A stretch of 37,877 bases of DNA from a virus. A model generated the notes under the pieces. That model searched no databases. It worked only from the letters and a program-made list of their open reading frames with translations, and was not told the origin of the DNA. Made by a program: the position numbers and the translations under genes. Location: IMG/VR virus record IMGVR_UViG_3300044522_000246, positions 1 through 37,877 of that record; one strand, 5' to 3'. Positions within the stretch are counted from its first letter, which is position 1; each line of letters begins with the position of its first letter. Of this stretch, positions 1-8,021 are shown one piece after another.

Positions 1-8
1 CGATCAAG

Positions 9-278
9 ATGGTGTCCCCGATTGTGGTCGGGTTTGCCACCCCGTTCGCGGTCGATGCCGTGAAGCGAGGATCGGCGTTGGTCGATAAGGCTCCGACCTA
101 TGCCAAGCAGGGTCTTGCTATTGCTATCGCCTCCCTCGGCACTGCCCTCACCGCCGTCCTCGGCGTGGATGTCCCCGCTGATCTGGCGGCATGGGACGGC
201 GAAGTGGTGAAGGCGATGGTCGCAGGCTTCCTCGCCATTGCCATCAAGCAGCACAAGCAGTTGAAGAAGGCCAAGTAG
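9..278 (+). CDS. Holin-like small membrane protein (possibly continuous with terL)
   Basis: An 89-residue protein. Residues 5-22 are moderately hydrophobic, residues 35-53 are strongly hydrophobic (AIAIASLGTALTAVLG) and residues 68-80 are hydrophobic again, and it ends in a Lys-rich tail (KQHKQLKKAK). This layout resembles small phage proteins usually called holin-like; they act in the cytoplasmic membrane, but their role is often unproven. No clear Shine-Dalgarno sequence precedes the ATG. The frame is open to the left edge of the window and is in phase with the terminase frame leaving the right edge, so the real N-terminus may lie outside the window, or the gene may be a C-terminal extension of terL. 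Confidence 0.6.
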   Translation: MVSPIVVGFATPFAVDAVKRGSALVDKAPTYAKQGLAIAIASLGTALTAVLGVDVPADLAAWDGEVVKAMVAGFLAIAIKQHKQLKKAK

Positions 279-282
279 TTAC

Positions 283-543
283 ATGGCCTCCCCGGCGTGG
301 CAGCGGAAGGAAGGGCAAAATCCAGACGGGGGACTTAACGCCGCCGGTCGCGCTTCGCTGCGGGCGGCTGGCAAAGATATCAAACCGCCTGTCAAAGCAG
401 CGGAAGCGGCCAAAAGCCCAACGTCTGCCAAACGACGGATCGCGTTTTGTAAGCGGAGTGCTGGGCAGAAGAAGATGTGGCCTAAAGCAGCAGCAGACCC
501 AGAGAGCCGTCTAAACAAAGCAAGGCGTCAATGGGATTGCTAA
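283..543 (+). CDS. DUF6321-like basic phage protein
   Basis: An 86-residue, Lys/Arg-rich protein. It has the layout I associate with phage DUF6321 proteins: an N-terminal W-x-R-KEGQNPDGGLNAAGRAS block, a KPPV stretch, a KRRIAFCKR segment and a C-terminal DPESRLNKARRQWDC block. The function is unknown. It starts 4 bases after the preceding stop, and its last codons overlap the start of the HNH gene (ATG at 531). A second, different version of the same C-terminal block lies downstream of the HNH gene (971-1063), so this gene's 3' end may have been replaced when the endonuclease arrived. Confidence 0.75.
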   Translation: MASPAWQRKEGQNPDGGLNAAGRASLRAAGKDIKPPVKAAEAAKSPTSAKRRIAFCKRSAGQKKMWPKAAADPESRLNKARRQWDC

Positions 544-980
544 CGTGTACACGGTGCAAAACAGAAAAACCAGCAAACGCTGAATTTTTCCCATTGCACA
601 ACAAAAAACATAACGGGCTAGATTCATGGTGCCGTCAATGCCGTCGTGAGTACAAGCGTGGGAAAGTGTTGCCAAAAGGTGTTTCTGATAAAACGCGGGG
701 ATACGAAGCTCGCGCTTTGTTAGAATGCGTAATTTGCGGTGAACCAAAAGATGAAAGGTTTGCCGTAGACCATGACCACAGCACAGGACACGTACGCGGC
801 GGTTTATGCATGAGGTGCAACATGGGGCTCGGGCATTTTCGAGATAACCCAGAACTTCTTCGCTTTGCTGCATTGTACCTTGAGGGTCGTTGCGCTTGCG
901 GAGAGTGTCAGCCGTATTGGGGAGGAGAAGCAGAAGTGGAAGACAAAAACACTGATATGTTCTTCCCGATATGGGCATGA
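531..980 (+). CDS. HNH / endonuclease VII-type homing endonuclease
   Basis: A 149-residue predicted nuclease. The N-terminal zinc finger is C6-x2-C9 ... C34-x2-C37 and the catalytic and structural core is C66-x2-C69, D80-H81-D82-H83 and C93-x2-C96-N97, followed by the usual GLGHFRDNPELLRFAALYL helix. This is the recombination endonuclease VII (His-Me finger) layout common in free-standing phage homing endonucleases, which cut DNA at the allelic site lacking the gene. The ORF begins inside the last codons of the DUF6321-like gene. Base composition is visibly more AT-rich than the neighbours, consistent with transfer. It is intact. Confidence 0.9.
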   Translation: MGLLTCTRCKTEKPANAEFFPLHNKKHNGLDSWCRQCRREYKRGKVLPKGVSDKTRGYEARALLECVICGEPKDERFAVDHDHSTGHVRGGLCMRCNMGLGHFRDNPELLRFAALYLEGRCACGECQPYWGGEAEVEDKNTDMFFPIWA

Positions 981-1063
981 AAGCCAAGCTGACCAGTGCA
1001 GCAACGGCCCGTGACCCAGATTCGCGGATTAACAAGTCACTTCGTGCATGGGACTGCAACTAA
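971..1063 (+). pseudogene. Orphan DUF6321 C-terminal fragment
   Basis: A 30-codon open stretch. Its translation contains TSAATARDPDSRINKSLRAW-DC-N and matches the C-terminal block of DUF6321-like proteins. The upstream full-length gene ends instead with DPESRLNKARRQWDC. The fragment's frame is closed upstream by TGA at 953-955, and it overlaps the end of the HNH ORF. Both copies are followed by TAACGT after the last codon. I read it as the displaced original 3' end of the interrupted gene. It has an ATG but no clear ribosome site, so translation is doubtful. Confidence 0.7.
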
Positions 1064-1078
1064 CGTCAGGAGATAACG

Positions 1079-1405
1079 ATGTCTGTTGGAAACTTGCTCA
1101 AAAGCACGACGACCGTTGCCGCTGCACAAGACGCCGCCACCATCTCTGGCTTGCCCAGTGTGGGATCGGTCGGCATCCAGATCACGGGCACCTTCTCCGC
1201 CACGATCACGTTTGAAGGCACGGTCGATGGCGCAACCTACGTCGCCCTCAACTGTCTTCCCAGCAACAGCGGGACAGCGGCCTCGACGGCGACAGCGGTG
1301 GGTGCCTTTACGGTGTCGTCTGGCGGGTATGCGGCGATTCGGGCACGGTGTTCGGCCTACACTTCTGGCTCGCCTGTGCTGACTGTCCGCTACGTCGGAT
1401 CGTGA
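1079..1405 (+). CDS. Small beta-rich structural protein
   Basis: A 108-residue protein rich in Ser, Thr, Ala, Gly and Val, with alternating beta-strand-like segments (GIQITGTFSATITFEGTVDG, then AIRARCSAY and VLTVRYVGS). It looks like a compact beta-sandwich of the type found in phage head-associated or decoration proteins, but I do not recognise a named family. The ribosome site AGGAG lies at 1069-1073. It is followed by an overlapping GTG start for the next gene. Its place just ahead of the portal suggests a virion role (inference). Confidence 0.75.
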   Translation: MSVGNLLKSTTTVAAAQDAATISGLPSVGSVGIQITGTFSATITFEGTVDGATYVALNCLPSNSGTAASTATAVGAFTVSSGGYAAIRARCSAYTSGSPVLTVRYVGS

Positions 1406-1686
1406 CCGAATTCTTCCTCCGTCTCCTGTGGCCGCTGGTACTGGTCTACGGCATCTACCGATGCTGTGCCACCGCCTCGCTGTTTGCCCCGCTACGGGAT
1501 ACGAGTCCGGTGGAAGAAGACCCGTATACGGTCCATGTGCCTGAAGATTTGGTGGCCGTCGTGTTGCAGTACACCGATAGCTGGGCGCAAGAAGATGTGA
1601 TGAAGTCTATCCGTGAAAAGTACGCCACGTTGCGGGACTGGAACGCAGTCCGCTCGGCCTTTGGTGTTGGGAGGATTGACGCATGA
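1402..1686 (+). CDS. Small N-terminally anchored protein
   Basis: A 94-residue protein using GTG at 1402, which overlaps the stop of the preceding gene (GTGA). This start was chosen over an in-frame ATG at 1348 because the latter would overlap the upstream gene by 58 bases. Residues 4-20 (FFLRLLWPLVLVYGIYR) form one likely membrane helix, followed by an acidic region and a helical C-terminus. It ends with ATGA overlapping the portal start, so it is translationally coupled to it. The function is unknown. Confidence 0.65.
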   Translation: MTEFFLRLLWPLVLVYGIYRCCATASLFAPLRDTSPVEEDPYTVHVPEDLVAVVLQYTDSWAQEDVMKSIREKYATLRDWNAVRSAFGVGRIDA

Positions 1687-3980
1687 CGGGACCGATGTTC
1701 TTTGACGACAACGACCCGATGGGGTTGTTGGCTGACGGCACCGCGACCGTCCCCTCCCTCGACGGCCCGATCCTCGAAACGGAGATGCTTCGGGCGATGG
1801 AAGGGTTGTCCAACGACCCGCTTGGCCCGAACGAGAAGGTCGCGCCCAACCCGCCGTCGAACAACACCAACACCGCCGCCGAAAACGATGCCAGCTTGCA
1901 GCGGGCGTTGTACGGGTACGACTTTCCCGGCGCGGATGGGCAAGACGACATCGACCCGTCTGCGTGGTCGTCGTGGTGCCGTGGCTTGTGGGAGGGTCGG
2001 CGTGATGCGGTGCAGATGCACCTCCACCTCGTCGAACGCAATCGCCTGTTCCGTGCAGGGCAGCAGTGGATTTCGGCCAACGGCATGGGTCCGTGGCGGG
2101 AACCGGCCCGTCCGCGTGATGCGGCCCGTGTGGTGTACAACATGGTCGATAAAGCGTTGGATCAGCGGTTGCAGATTCTGATGGATCAGAAGCCCGGCTT
2201 CTCCGTCACGCCCGTCACGCAAGACCCCGAAGATCGTCGGAAGGCGCAAGCCCAACAGATGGCGCTGGAGTACCAGTATGAGCAGCAAGAGATGCAGCGT
2301 ATGGCGAGGGAAGCCAGTTTCTGGGCGCAAACGGACGGCATTTCCTTCTGGCACGAGTACTGGGACCCGAATCGTGGACCGTGGGACGAGCGCATGGGTG
2401 ATCTTGCTGGGCAGAAGAAGCCCATGGGCGATATTGGCTGTCAAACGCTTCGGGTGGAGCAGGTTCGTGTCTCGCCTAACGCGACCGCGACCCAGCGCCC
2501 ACACTGGGTCATCATTCGTGAGGTGATTTCTCGGAGTGAGGCGGCGTATCGGTATGGCGTGACGGGATTGGACGCCGCCAACACGATGCTGTCCACCAGC
2601 AACGGCCCGACGTACAGCGGCAGTGAAGGGATTGGCGCATGGGTGCTGTCGCAGACCACGATTGGCGAAGGCCAGCGGTTGCGGGATGAGGATGTGACGG
2701 AACGGTTCACGGTCTATCTCCAGCCGCACCCCGATGTGCTGCCCGAAGGCTTGCAGATGGTGGTCGTTGGCGATGAAGTCGTGTTCGGACCCTCACCCCT
2801 TATGTGGAACACGATTCCACTGGTCCCAGTACGCGACGGTTCCAGCGACCCCAGTTACTATCCGCGCCCCGTCATGGAGCAATGGATAGATCACCAGATG
2901 CGGATCAATGCGTTGTTGTCCAAGTGGGTCGAGAACATCCGCGTCAACGCGGGTGGGCGATTCCTGACACGGCCCAACGCCATTGCGACCGAAACGTTCA
3001 TGGGTGGCGTGACCTCCATGATCGAAATTCGTGGCGCAGGTCCGATGTCGGACAGCATCCAGCCTGTCAACGGGTTTAGTGTGGGCAACGATGTCAAAGA
3101 AGCCCTCGCGTTGGAAAAGGGGGCGTTTGAAAACGCCTCGGGCTACAACGCGGTTAGCCGTGGACAGGTGACGGGCGAATCGGGCCGTGCCATCATTGCC
3201 AGCCGTGAACAGTTGGAGCGGGTCTTTAGCCCCGGCGTCAATGCTTTGGCAATGGCCTTCACCGACTGGGGCAAAATCACGCTGGCAGGGATGTCGTGGG
3301 GCTACGATATGCCCCGCTCGCTTGGCGCAGTTGGCAAGGGTCGTCCCGACCTCGCCCGTGCCGTGTCGGCGTCGGACTTTGACGGACAGAGCGATGTGAA
3401 GGTCGAAGCCTCGTCGATGATGCCGATGCCGCTGGCGTTCCGTATGTATATGCTGGACAACTGGCTGCAAACGGGCGTGATCGACATGAAGGAATACCGT
3501 CGTCGCCAGATGTTTGCCGTGGCAGGGGACATCTCCACGCCAGACTCGGATCAAGAAGCACGGGCAAAGCGGGTGGCAGACGCTATTCGGATGCAGACGC
3601 CCGTGCCCGAGATGCGGTGGCAGGACAACGAAGCAATTCACCAAGATGTGCTGGAACGCGAGTTACTGCTCCAAGACGACGTAGAACCGTCCGTCATTGC
3701 CGCTGCACAAGAGCGGTGGGTAGCACTAGCAAATCAAGCGCAGCAGAAACAGGGAGGGGGAGGAGAAGAAGGACCGCCTCCGATGGCCCCTCCCGCTGGG
3801 GCTGGCCCAGCAAGCGGACCCCCCGCAGCCAGTGTACCAAATATCACACCGGGACAGTTACCGCTTGCCAGTGGCAATCCGCCGATTGGGGTCACCAACC
3901 TACTCCAACAGAGTTTGGCTGGCATTCCAGAGGCAGAACAGGCCGCACAGCAAGCTGACATCTTATCCCGACAGCAATAG
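1683..3980 (+). CDS. Portal protein
   Basis: A 765-residue protein at the portal position, before scaffold and capsid genes. Portals form the dodecameric ring at the capsid vertex through which DNA enters and leaves, and dock terminase and then the tail. Visible support: length close to the P22-type portals (about 725 residues), the segment RAGQQWISANGMGPW near residue 125, then a long helical RRKAQAQQMALEYQYEQQEMQRMAREASFWAQTDG stretch and repeated acidic and aromatic segments typical of the family. The last roughly 85 residues are low-complexity Gly/Pro/Gln-rich, beginning near QQKQGGGGEEGPPP, probably a flexible tail. The start codon overlaps the preceding stop. Confidence 0.85.
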   Translation: MTGPMFFDDNDPMGLLADGTATVPSLDGPILETEMLRAMEGLSNDPLGPNEKVAPNPPSNNTNTAAENDASLQRALYGYDFPGADGQDDIDPSAWSSWCRGLWEGRRDAVQMHLHLVERNRLFRAGQQWISANGMGPWREPARPRDAARVVYNMVDKALDQRLQILMDQKPGFSVTPVTQDPEDRRKAQAQQMALEYQYEQQEMQRMAREASFWAQTDGISFWHEYWDPNRGPWDERMGDLAGQKKPMGDIGCQTLRVEQVRVSPNATATQRPHWVIIREVISRSEAAYRYGVTGLDAANTMLSTSNGPTYSGSEGIGAWVLSQTTIGEGQRLRDEDVTERFTVYLQPHPDVLPEGLQMVVVGDEVVFGPSPLMWNTIPLVPVRDGSSDPSYYPRPVMEQWIDHQMRINALLSKWVENIRVNAGGRFLTRPNAIATETFMGGVTSMIEIRGAGPMSDSIQPVNGFSVGNDVKEALALEKGAFENASGYNAVSRGQVTGESGRAIIASREQLERVFSPGVNALAMAFTDWGKITLAGMSWGYDMPRSLGAVGKGRPDLARAVSASDFDGQSDVKVEASSMMPMPLAFRMYMLDNWLQTGVIDMKEYRRRQMFAVAGDISTPDSDQEARAKRVADAIRMQTPVPEMRWQDNEAIHQDVLERELLLQDDVEPSVIAAAQERWVALANQAQQKQGGGGEEGPPPMAPPAGAGPASGPPAASVPNITPGQLPLASGNPPIGVTNLLQQSLAGIPEAEQAAQQADILSRQQ

Positions 3981-3989
3981 GATCGTAGC

Positions 3990-5051
3990 ATGGACCTCGG
4001 TGAAGCAATTTCCAGTGCCGTCGCCTCCGCCCTCCCACCACAGCAAGACACGGCTGTGGCTGAGGATGCCGAAGAGACACTGGCTCCAGATGCAGCAGAC
4101 GATGGCGGAGAAGCAGTAGAGGACGCTGGGGAATCAGAAGACCTTGGCGATCAGCCCAATATGCCAGAAGGTTATGTGGCCGTTCCAACGGTCATGGATG
4201 ATCTGGCAACGGAGTTCTCACTCCACGATGCAGATGGAGAGGTCGAAGTCCCGAACTTGATGGTTGAGTACAAGGCCAACGGGAAGATGCGGAGTGACCG
4301 CTTGGATCAGGTGGTCAAGCTGGCCCAGTGGGGCGTGTACAACCAAGATCGGGAGCAGAAGGTCCAGCAGGTTGAGCAGGCTGCTCAACAGGTCCATCAA
4401 GAGCGCGAACAACTCGCGGCCTTGCTGTCGGAACGAGAAGAGCAGATTGAAAAGCTGTTGATGGACGACGATTTCTTATTGGCTGTACGCGATGCGTATG
4501 GCGAACAGAACTCGCCGGAAAACAGGGCCGCTCGCGCAGAACAACAGGTGCAGGACATTCGTGTGCAGCACCAGATGTCGGCGATTGCGGAGAAAGGCCA
4601 AGTATTCTACGAGAACGAAATAGCGCCAGCCCTTGATATGATTGCCAAGGCACTGCCGTCTGTTCCCGTCGAAGAGTTGGCCGAGAAGTTTCAGATGGCG
4701 ATGTATGCGCACGTTGAACGCGCTCCCAACGGAGAGGCGTATGTTCCAGCGTCACGCTACGATGCGATCCGACAGTACATCCTCGACGATTTGGCCGTAT
4801 GGGCACAAGCGCAGCATGGTCGCCGCTCACCGTCAACCACCTCTGCCCCGCAACGGGAAACACAGAAGGCGTTGGCAGAACGGGACAAGGCTCGCATTGA
4901 GTCACAGAAGGCCAAACGTGCCGTAGGACAAAAGACCCTTCCCGTTGGCAATGCAGGCAAGCCGTCCGGCAAGCCGAAAGCTCCAGCGGGCAACACGATA
5001 GACGATGCCGTGGCCAGTGCGCTGAGTACGGCGTTGTCGTCATTCCGTTAA
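3990..5051 (+). CDS. Capsid scaffolding protein
   Basis: A 353-residue, strongly charged protein between portal and major capsid genes, the usual scaffold position. Scaffolds template procapsid assembly and then leave. The first roughly 55 residues are acidic and Ala-rich. Residues about 105-155 form a Gln/Glu coiled coil (REQKVQQVEQAAQQVHQERE). The C-terminal roughly 75 residues are Lys/Arg/Ala-rich, suited to binding the capsid protein. No protease motif is visible. Confidence 0.8.
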   Translation: MDLGEAISSAVASALPPQQDTAVAEDAEETLAPDAADDGGEAVEDAGESEDLGDQPNMPEGYVAVPTVMDDLATEFSLHDADGEVEVPNLMVEYKANGKMRSDRLDQVVKLAQWGVYNQDREQKVQQVEQAAQQVHQEREQLAALLSEREEQIEKLLMDDDFLLAVRDAYGEQNSPENRAARAEQQVQDIRVQHQMSAIAEKGQVFYENEIAPALDMIAKALPSVPVEELAEKFQMAMYAHVERAPNGEAYVPASRYDAIRQYILDDLAVWAQAQHGRRSPSTTSAPQRETQKALAERDKARIESQKAKRAVGQKTLPVGNAGKPSGKPKAPAGNTIDDAVASALSTALSSFR

Positions 5052-5071
5052 TACTTTCTAAGAGGTGACCC

Positions 5072-6382
5072 GTGGCTAACCCCACTCTGATTACGGATGC
5101 CGAACTAACCGGCCTCCTGAAGAACGTGTACTCGCAGTTTCGTGAGAAGGTGCAGAACCTTGTCACCCCTCTCCTCGCGCAGTTGGAGAAGGGCCGCTCT
5201 GGTGGCCCCCGCAATATGCGTTGGGGCGGTAACAACGTGTTCTTCGACGTGGTGACTGGCCGCCCGGCTGGCGCGACGTTCTCGGCCTCTGGCTACTTCC
5301 CGCCCGACACGACGGCGACTGAAGTGCAGGCCAATGTCGGTATCGTCCGTGCCTACACCACCCGTCAGGTTGACGGTCTGGCGTTCGTCGGAACGCAGTC
5401 CAAGGATGCGGCCTTCACGACCATCGCCAGCAAGACGATGGAAGAAATCAAGGACGCTTCGATGCTCCTCATGCAGCAGGCGCTGCATAACAAGGCCGAT
5501 GGTGTGGTGGCGTTGATCGGTACCGTGACTAGCACGACCGTTATCATCGTTTCCTCGCCCTACGGCATTGCCAGCTCGGGTCAGGGTTCGTTGCTGTTGT
5601 CGGTGGGCGACTACATTGCCGTCCTCGACACGTCCTCGTCTGACGCGGTGCTGGGTCGTGCGGCCATCACGGCCATCACGAACAGCGGCGACAACGCCAC
5701 GCTGACCATCGGCACGGCCATTTCGAGCATGGCGGCGACGGACAAGATCGTGAAGGCGACCGCGAGCGATACGTCGTTCAACGGCGCGATGAACGGTTTG
5801 ATCAGCATCACGAACCGCGCCAATGCGTATCCGTCGCTGCACAACATTAGCAATGCGACGTACAGCATTTGGGATGCCACCCGCATGGTCGCGGGCACGG
5901 ACACGCCTGATGCTACGCAGCCGACCGAATCGGACATCTGGGACTTGATCCAGAAGATCGCTGGTCGTTCTGGCAAGGATGCCAACGTGAAGCCCAAGGA
6001 CTTCCTCCTCATGACCACCCCCGGTCTGGCGAAGAAGCTCATGGAGTCGATGGTCGCTCAGCGTCGCTTCACTGCTGGCGAGTTCGGCACCACGATCAAG
6101 GGTGGCTACAAGGCCATTGAAATCTGTGGTATCCCGTGCGTGACGGACTACTACGTCCCGGCTGGCACGATCTACCTCCTGCACATCCCGTCCCTGTCGT
6201 GGGTGGATGCCAAGGATTGGGGCTTCGTGGAGTTTGAGGGCGCGGGTCCGTGGCGTTGGCTCTCTGGGCGCGATGCGTTTGAGACGACGTATGGCTGGTA
6301 CGGTAACCTTGCTTGCTTGGCGCGTAATGCGCACGGCTCGATCACGGGGTACACGGACACGGCTCGTTACAGCCACATCTAA
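5072..6382 (+). CDS. Major capsid protein
   Basis: A 436-residue protein directly downstream of the scaffold, starting at GTG 5072 with AGAGGTGA ahead of it. The sequence fits HK97-fold capsid proteins of podovirus-like phages: N-terminal helix LLKNVYSQFREKVQNLVTPL, GGPRNMRWGGNNVFFDVVTGRPAG, an inserted Ser/Thr-rich beta domain (about residues 150-240), then KDFLLMTTPGLAKKLMES and RRFTAGEF, and a C-terminal WRWLSGRDAFETTYGWYGN block. It makes the capsid shell. A strong hairpin follows the stop codon (6392-6423). Confidence 0.85.
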   Translation: MANPTLITDAELTGLLKNVYSQFREKVQNLVTPLLAQLEKGRSGGPRNMRWGGNNVFFDVVTGRPAGATFSASGYFPPDTTATEVQANVGIVRAYTTRQVDGLAFVGTQSKDAAFTTIASKTMEEIKDASMLLMQQALHNKADGVVALIGTVTSTTVIIVSSPYGIASSGQGSLLLSVGDYIAVLDTSSSDAVLGRAAITAITNSGDNATLTIGTAISSMAATDKIVKATASDTSFNGAMNGLISITNRANAYPSLHNISNATYSIWDATRMVAGTDTPDATQPTESDIWDLIQKIAGRSGKDANVKPKDFLLMTTPGLAKKLMESMVAQRRFTAGEFGTTIKGGYKAIEICGIPCVTDYYVPAGTIYLLHIPSLSWVDAKDWGFVEFEGAGPWRWLSGRDAFETTYGWYGNLACLARNAHGSITGYTDTARYSHI

Positions 6383-6391
6383 AGTCGCGGT

Positions 6392-6423
6392 GGGGGGTGG
6401 TAGCACTTCGGCTGCTGCCCCCC
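6392..6423 (+). other. GC-rich hairpin after the major capsid gene
   Basis: A 13-bp stem with three wobble pairs: six G at 6392-6397 pair with six C at 6418-6423, and GGTAGC with GCTGCT; the loop is ACTTCG. No T-tract follows, so a classical terminator is unlikely. It could protect the 3' end of the capsid message or attenuate downstream transcription (inference). Confidence 0.6.
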
Positions 6424-6449
6424 ATTGGGATCAACTTGGAGACTTCTAG

Positions 6450-6881
6450 ATGGCCTACAACTTTTTTGCTCCAAAGCCGGGTCGCCTTGGGACGCTGCCT
6501 GTTCCGCTGACCAGTGGCCGTTTGAACACGGGCACACTGGCGGCTGGCACGGACAACCACAACATTGGCGGGTTCCCTGCCAAGGTGTATGTCAATCGGG
6601 CGACCTCCTGTGCGGGGACGTTCCCGACCGCCGCCACGTCGTGTGTCGTCACGCTGTTCAAGATGACGGGCGCAACGGCGGTGGCCTTGACGGCTGGCTT
6701 GGACATCAACACGCAGACGGCAGACACGCCGTTGCAGTTTGTGTTCCTGACCTCGACCACGGACGCCCAGCGGACGTTGACCACGGCGGACAGCCTTCGC
6801 GTGGCGATGGTGACCGTGGGTTCTGTGACCGTGCAGCCCGACGATGTGACGGTGGTCGTCGAACTGCTGGTGCAAGAGTAG
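6450..6881 (+). CDS. Putative head or decoration protein
   Basis: A 143-residue protein with no charged low-complexity tracts. It is dominated by alternating hydrophobic and Thr/Val residues suggesting a beta-sandwich (VTLFKMTGATAVALTAGLD, FVFLTSTTDAQRTLTTADSLRVAMVTVG). It lies immediately after the major capsid gene, where decoration or head-completion proteins are common. I do not recognise a specific family. The TTGGAG upstream is a plausible ribosome site. Confidence 0.7.
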   Translation: MAYNFFAPKPGRLGTLPVPLTSGRLNTGTLAAGTDNHNIGGFPAKVYVNRATSCAGTFPTAATSCVVTLFKMTGATAVALTAGLDINTQTADTPLQFVFLTSTTDAQRTLTTADSLRVAMVTVGSVTVQPDDVTVVVELLVQE

Positions 6882-6882
6882 C

Positions 6883-7326
6883 ATGAACAAGCCCGTGATT
6901 CTGGTGAATCCTGCGGGCATCCCCGAGCCGTCGCCTGAGATTCAGCGGCGGCTTCGGGAGGTGCATAGCGGACTGAAGTTGCGGCTGATGGACACAGGAG
7001 TGCCTACATGGTCTGTGTGCATGGAGTGGCAACCCGATGACCGCCGATGGGAGTGGGTGCAGCGCGAGAGCTACGACGCACGAATGGCCTATGACATCAT
7101 TGGCTATCTGCCGCTGGGATGTAGCCCCGACGAAGCCCCGTCATATTTAAGCAAGATGGTCCGTACCTTCCCGCGAGAAGACATCCAGCGGTTGACCGAC
7201 TCCGTGGAGAACTACAACACGGGGATGATGTCTGCGGCGATGGACAGCGCCATTGGGGAAGTGCTGGATAGTGCCGATCCGTCTACCATGCGGCGTGGCC
7301 GTGGACGCCCTCGTAAAGTGAGCTAA
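6883..7326 (+). CDS. Conserved-type hypothetical protein with AT-hook-like tail
   Basis: A 147-residue protein starting 1 base after the previous stop. The central part is rich in Trp and charged residues (SVCMEWQPDDRRWEWVQRES), followed by an amphipathic acidic helix. The C-terminus RRGRGRPRKVS resembles an AT-hook (GRPRK), hinting at nucleic-acid contact. Its position between capsid and adaptor genes suggests a head-related role; the actual function is unknown. Confidence 0.7.
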   Translation: MNKPVILVNPAGIPEPSPEIQRRLREVHSGLKLRLMDTGVPTWSVCMEWQPDDRRWEWVQRESYDARMAYDIIGYLPLGCSPDEAPSYLSKMVRTFPREDIQRLTDSVENYNTGMMSAAMDSAIGEVLDSADPSTMRRGRGRPRKVS

Positions 7327-7334
7327 GGAGAAGT

Positions 7335-8021
7335 ATGGCAACCGTCACCCTTGGGCAGTTGGTCACCGATACCCGCGAGTACATGGATGCGGTTGGCTCG
7401 ACACGGTGGTCAGACGACACAATCAAACTCGTCCTGAACAACGTCTTTGACAGCGAGTGGTCCAACATCCTGAACGCTGCGCCATACTATCGGTTTGCGA
7501 TTCGTCAGGTCAGCACGGATGTCAACGGCCAGTTTGCGTTTACCACGCTGGATAGCGGGTCTGGCGATACGCAGCAGAACTTCTACCGTATGCTGTCCGT
7601 CAGCGACGGCAACGTGCTGTACGGGCAGACACGGTATCAAGATGTGCCGCTAGCGACGACGAGCAACTACCTGCCGACCTACCCCCGCCTGTATTACATC
7701 GCGGGGCAGGCGGTACAGGCGTTGCCCGTGGCATCGGCGCTGGGGCTGTATGTCGGCGTGAACTACAAGCCCACGGCTATTGCTGATCTGGTAGGTGACG
7801 CCAGTATCATTGACTATCCTGCCAACGCGCATCTGGTGTTGGTGTGGCAGGCGGCTGCTCTCCTCCTCCTCAAGGGTGGCACGGAAGCGGCGGCAGCAGC
7901 CAACCTGAAGGCGATGGCCGACGATGACCGCAAGTCGCTCCTCGACGACATTCGCCGCATGACGATCAACCCGACGATGATGGCCTATCCAGACGTGAAG
8001 TATGACTGGAGTGGCGGCTGA
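7335..8021 (+). CDS. Head-to-tail adaptor protein
   Basis: A 228-residue protein in the adaptor position. The N-terminal segment VTLGQLVTDTREYMDAVGSTRWSDDTIKLVLNNVFDSEWSNIL is the helical start seen in podoviral adaptor proteins (short Asp-rich helices ending with W-[ST]-D-[ED]). The long helix LVLVWQAAALLLLKGGTEAAAAANLKAMADDDRKSLLDDIRR lies near the C-terminus. Such proteins ring the base of the portal and receive the tail hub. SD AAGGAG at 7326-7331. The stop overlaps the next start (TGATG). Confidence 0.7.
   Translation: MATVTLGQLVTDTREYMDAVGSTRWSDDTIKLVLNNVFDSEWSNILNAAPYYRFAIRQVSTDVNGQFAFTTLDSGSGDTQQNFYRMLSVSDGNVLYGQTRYQDVPLATTSNYLPTYPRLYYIAGQAVQALPVASALGLYVGVNYKPTAIADLVGDASIIDYPANAHLVLVWQAAALLLLKGGTEAAAAANLKAMADDDRKSLLDDIRRMTINPTMMAYPDVKYDWSGG

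Noticed and set aside
1455-2729. 424-residue open frame on the minus strand
   Set aside because: It lies opposite the portal gene, is Arg/His-rich with no family features and has no ribosome site; a composition artefact.
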